From: Diphasiastrum complanatum
Lineage: Eukaryota > Streptophyta > Lycopodiopsida > Lycopodiales > Lycopodiaceae
Length of the DNA stretch: 62,000 bases
Reading direction: 5' to 3'
NCBI GenBank assembly: GCA_029204225.1
Contig: CM055107.1
Span: forward strand, 13,242,833-13,304,832
Of this stretch, positions 59,504 to 62,000 are shown piece by piece. The notes under the pieces are model-generated. The model was not told the DNA's origin, searched no databases, and saw nothing but the letters and a program-made list of their open reading frames with translations. Position 1 is the first letter of the stretch; every line of letters starts with the position of its first letter. The translations under genes were made by a program, and so were the position numbers.

Positions 59504-60952
59504 ATACTGTTGCATTGTACTTTGTAAATATTTTTATTTAATATACAAAATTTTATTGTGTGTCTATAGCCTACTGGCTTGTATAAATTTGCATGCTTTT
59601 TGAATTTTTTATAATCCGTCGATTTTGTATTATGACAAATTTGGATTCTTCTGTAAAACCATTGGAAAAGTTGCAATATAGCTGGTTTTTGTGCTAGTCC
59701 TGCTATATTGTATACTTTTATAAAATGCCGCTCTTGCTTGCCAATGAGATTTTTCCATTCCTTACAATGACCATATGCTAAGAATTCTACTATTTCTTGC
59801 AAAAAATGTTGAATGATTTCGAATATGTGCTGCATGTCATAAAAACATAATGTAGATCAGTACCAAAAGCATCTAATTTAATTGCACATATTTGTCTATC
59901 GTAGTGTAAAATCAAAATCTTACCATATAATGTGTTATATGATCAACACCCCATGCACTTTGAACTGCATCCACAAATTTTTTGGTTGTTTTCTGTATCA
60001 TTTGTATATCAGTATTTGAAAATTTATCTTTTCTCAAGTATTTCACCATGTTGTCTAGCTTTTTCTAAACTTCTGCTTTGTGTATACGAGTAGAACCTTC
60101 TTTTTTGAGATCTTGAGTTGCTGCAATAATTTCTTTCCAAATCGTGTATTGAACCTTGGATTGTTTGCCAGAATAATTTGATAAAAATCTTTGAGCTTTA
60201 GATCCTGCAATGCTCGGCTTGCATGGAATATTTTTTGTTTTACCTGATAGCTTGTCATCTTTTTTCATTTTAACGTGGCCTTCATGTAAGCCTGCTTTGG
60301 ACAACACATTCTCTAATCTGGAAATAGCTTCCTTTGCAGAGGCCTCTAGCTTGGAATTCCATGCAAACAAGATGCGAAGATATATTATTTTTTCTATAAT
60401 ACGCACCTCTGCATGCAATTTACAAATATGAACATTTCGTAGTGGAATCAGTAGTACATGTTTTCAATTAGGATCTTCTCGATCTCTTGATATTCCTATA
60501 CCCATTGTCATGTCTTTTGTTGTTTTCATGCAGTTAAAACAAGGGTGTTAGCGCCATGAGATACATTGAACATACATTTTAATGTCTTCAGATCTCTGTT
60601 AAATGCCATTCAATATTCAAAGTGCCAGATCTAGGAATATTGAGTGGAACTCCCTCCATGTGATTTTTTATGGTGGCAGGATATGATGTTCTATTAAATA
60701 TCCATGAGAAAATGACATGGTCTTCTTTCATCACCTATAAGAGAATACAAAAACGTGATTAGCCTCATAATATTAACATAGAGAAGATTTCCCATATGAA
60801 ATCCATATTCAATGATTATCCCTATTTATTATGCGAAGGAACTGCCATACTTGAAATGCTGCCAACCACCAGATATCATTTTCTGATTGAACACTGAAAT
60901 TGAGGCCTTCTGAGTCTTCTGAATTTGAAAGTGCTCCATTCATGATCGTGAG
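59500..60952 (-). pseudogene. Unrecognised spliced gene, possibly transposase-like
   Basis: From the right: an exon ending at 60851 (MNGALSNSEDSEGLNF...WWLAAFQ); an intron 60735-60850 (GTATGG...TTATAG) joins in phase 0 to VMKEDHVIFSWIFNRTSYPA. Then come a GDLK-like block (frameshifted, near 60600), CMFNVSHGANTP, CFNCMK (second frameshift) and HICKLHAEVRIIEKI (60370-60418). An alpha-helical K-rich part follows to DHITHYM, then an intron 59830-59923 (GTAAGA...CATGCAG), again phase 0, to HIFEIIQHFLQEI, a YGHCKEWKNL segment and LQLFQWFYRR. A TGA near 60450 and a TAG at 60065 interrupt it. The splices support a once-real gene; the order Asp, CxxC, H-x3-LHAEVR is reminiscent of transposase-like proteins, which is inference. 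Confidence 0.55.
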
Positions 60953-61685
60953 TGTTGGAGGGTTTTCGAATCCCAAGACAACCCTAACCCTAGCTAATAA
61001 GTGAGAGGGATTTGGCACCCTACGTGTGTAAGTCCAATCCGATGATTAATTAGAAAGACAATAAAAGGACTTTAGGCCTTTTTGCGGGACTTTTAATGTT
61101 GCAGGGCCTAAATGTCAAGTTAATGAATAAAGTTGGGTTTCCCTCCAATCTGGATGGTTCTCACTCTTTTTTAAATTTGAATATTTAGGGAGGCAGAAAT
61201 GGACCAATAGGATTCAGAGGCCATGGTGGTCCTCTCTATTATAAAAAAGGACCAATTTGAGTTCCTACACATGTTCATTTTCTCATTTCAATAAAGCAGA
61301 TTGGTTCTCTTCAAGAATGGATTAATGAATGTCCTTGCTCTCTATTACTTTTCCTCCATCTCTCATGCTTTCTTTTTTGGTAATTGTTGGATCTGAATGT
61401 TATTGGGATTGTATGTTATTATACTTTCTATGAGAGAGAAAGAGTAAGCTATCTTTGTTGTGGATGCGTAGTGCTAATGGATCGTAGTGTTAATGGATGT
61501 GTAGTGTTAATGTTTAGGGTTAATGGATGTTAGAGTTAGATGTGGATCTTCCATTCAAGCTGAAATCTGAACTATACTATCGCTCTCATGGAAACGAACC
61601 TACGCGTGACTACAAACTTTGTCTCTTTTATGCTCGATTGATTAGATATTGGATTGAGGTTAGGCAAGGAAGGAAACCCATTACA
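60953..61685 (+). repeat. 5' LTR of a Tat/Athila-type Ty3 element
   Basis: It starts TGTTGGAGGG and ends CCATTACA, four bases before a tRNA-Asp primer site. Inside are TATAAAA (61240-61246) and AATAAA (61290-61295). The left end is inferred from the TGT...ACA symmetry and the 733-base length; the partner LTR is outside the window. A run of about 17-base units (GGATGTGTAGTGTTAAT) lies at 61462-61533. Confidence 0.65.
61240..61246 (+). promoter_or_regulatory. TATA box in the Athila-type LTR
   Basis: TATAAAA within CTATTATAAAAAAGG, mid-LTR, on the coding strand of the element. Confidence 0.55.
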
Positions 61686-61689
61686 ATTT

Positions 61690-61705
61690 TGGCGCCGTTG
61701 CCGGG
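61690..61705 (+). other. Primer binding site (tRNA-Asp)
   Basis: TGGCGCCGTTGCCGGG is complementary to the 3' end of plant tRNA-Asp and is the usual primer site of Tat/Athila Ty3 elements. It is on the + strand. Confidence 0.9.
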
Positions 61706-62000
61706 AAGCTACACCAATTTTTCAGTTTGTAGCATGATTGTTGGATGGTTAGCTTGCATTAGGCATCTTGTCGTAGCATGAATAGTGTTAGATCTGCATT
61801 TTAGGGTTAGTTGGAATTGATTTTGCTTGATTTGAGTGGATTTGCTTGTTTGAAATCTAATTTGATTGTAGAACGATTAAAGCTATTCAGATTACCAATC
61901 TTAAGATCCATTTGGATCTGAGATATCAGAGAAAACAACAAAAAGCGGTCAAATCTGTCAGATTTTGGTAAGAAAGAAGCAAAATCGTCATTAGAGCTGA
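61706..62000 (+). other. Leader of the Athila-type element
   Basis: AT-rich, no coding motif. The element continues past the end of the window. Confidence 0.6.

Noticed and set aside
60980-61000. CCCTAACCCTA, telomere-like
   Set aside because: Fewer than two full plant telomere units (CCCTAAA) and placed inside an LTR.

Overview
This window looks like nuclear DNA from a repeat-rich land plant. Three things point there: plant-type Ty1/copia, chromovirus (Ty3) and Tat/Athila-like LTR elements, most primed by initiator tRNA-Met or tRNA-Asp; many (CT)n/(GA)n microsatellites; and one spliced mitochondrial gene with long introns. I cannot name the species. There is no sign of bacterial or organellar DNA, and no rRNA, complete tRNA gene or CRISPR array.

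The only host gene I can read end to end is hidden from simple ORF finding because its four coding exons are short. It lies on the + strand at 26353-32700 and encodes a 77-residue subunit 6 (hinge protein, QCR6/UQCRH family) of the mitochondrial cytochrome bc1 complex, with a perfect twin CX9C pattern and introns of 1874, 4109 and 131 bases.

Layout. 1-1065: end of a chromovirus (partial LTR, chromodomain, integrase; minus). 1066-5680: mostly unannotatable, with a LINE remnant, hairpins, microsatellites and a tRNA-derived SINE. 5682-12250: three truncated copia elements (all minus) with LTR pieces. 12251-13409: a decayed + strand Ty3 element. 13642-20234: a second chromovirus (minus) with a truncated 3' LTR, an RT deletion and a 2-kb leader. 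22701-26190: a non-LTR retrotransposon of the restriction-like-endonuclease type, one reading frame broken only by four stops, ending just upstream of QCR6. 26353-32700: QCR6. 32701-38400: non-coding, with tandem repeats and a very decayed third chromovirus copy. 38424-48214: a nest, in which a truncated + strand copia abuts a Ty3 gag-pro remnant that is split by a complete minus-strand copia (40710-46570) with identical 653-base LTRs and a 5-base target duplication. 49607-51410 and 53926-57205: two further truncated copias, the second with its RNase H region split by a 135-base (GA)n tract. 57206-60952: an unrecognised cassette. 60953-62000: LTR, primer site and leader of a + strand Tat/Athila-type element that continues beyond the window.

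The best candidate for something undescribed is the cassette at about 57.2-60.95 kb. It has coding pieces on both strands, several GT-AG introns that join in frame, convergent 3' ends that overlap by three to four bases, and no family I can name with confidence. The minus-strand gene carries a GDLK-like, C-x-x-C, then HICKLHAEVR motif order that may indicate a transposase-like protein, but it contains frameshifts and stops. The second candidate is the endonuclease-type LINE at 22.7-26.2 kb.
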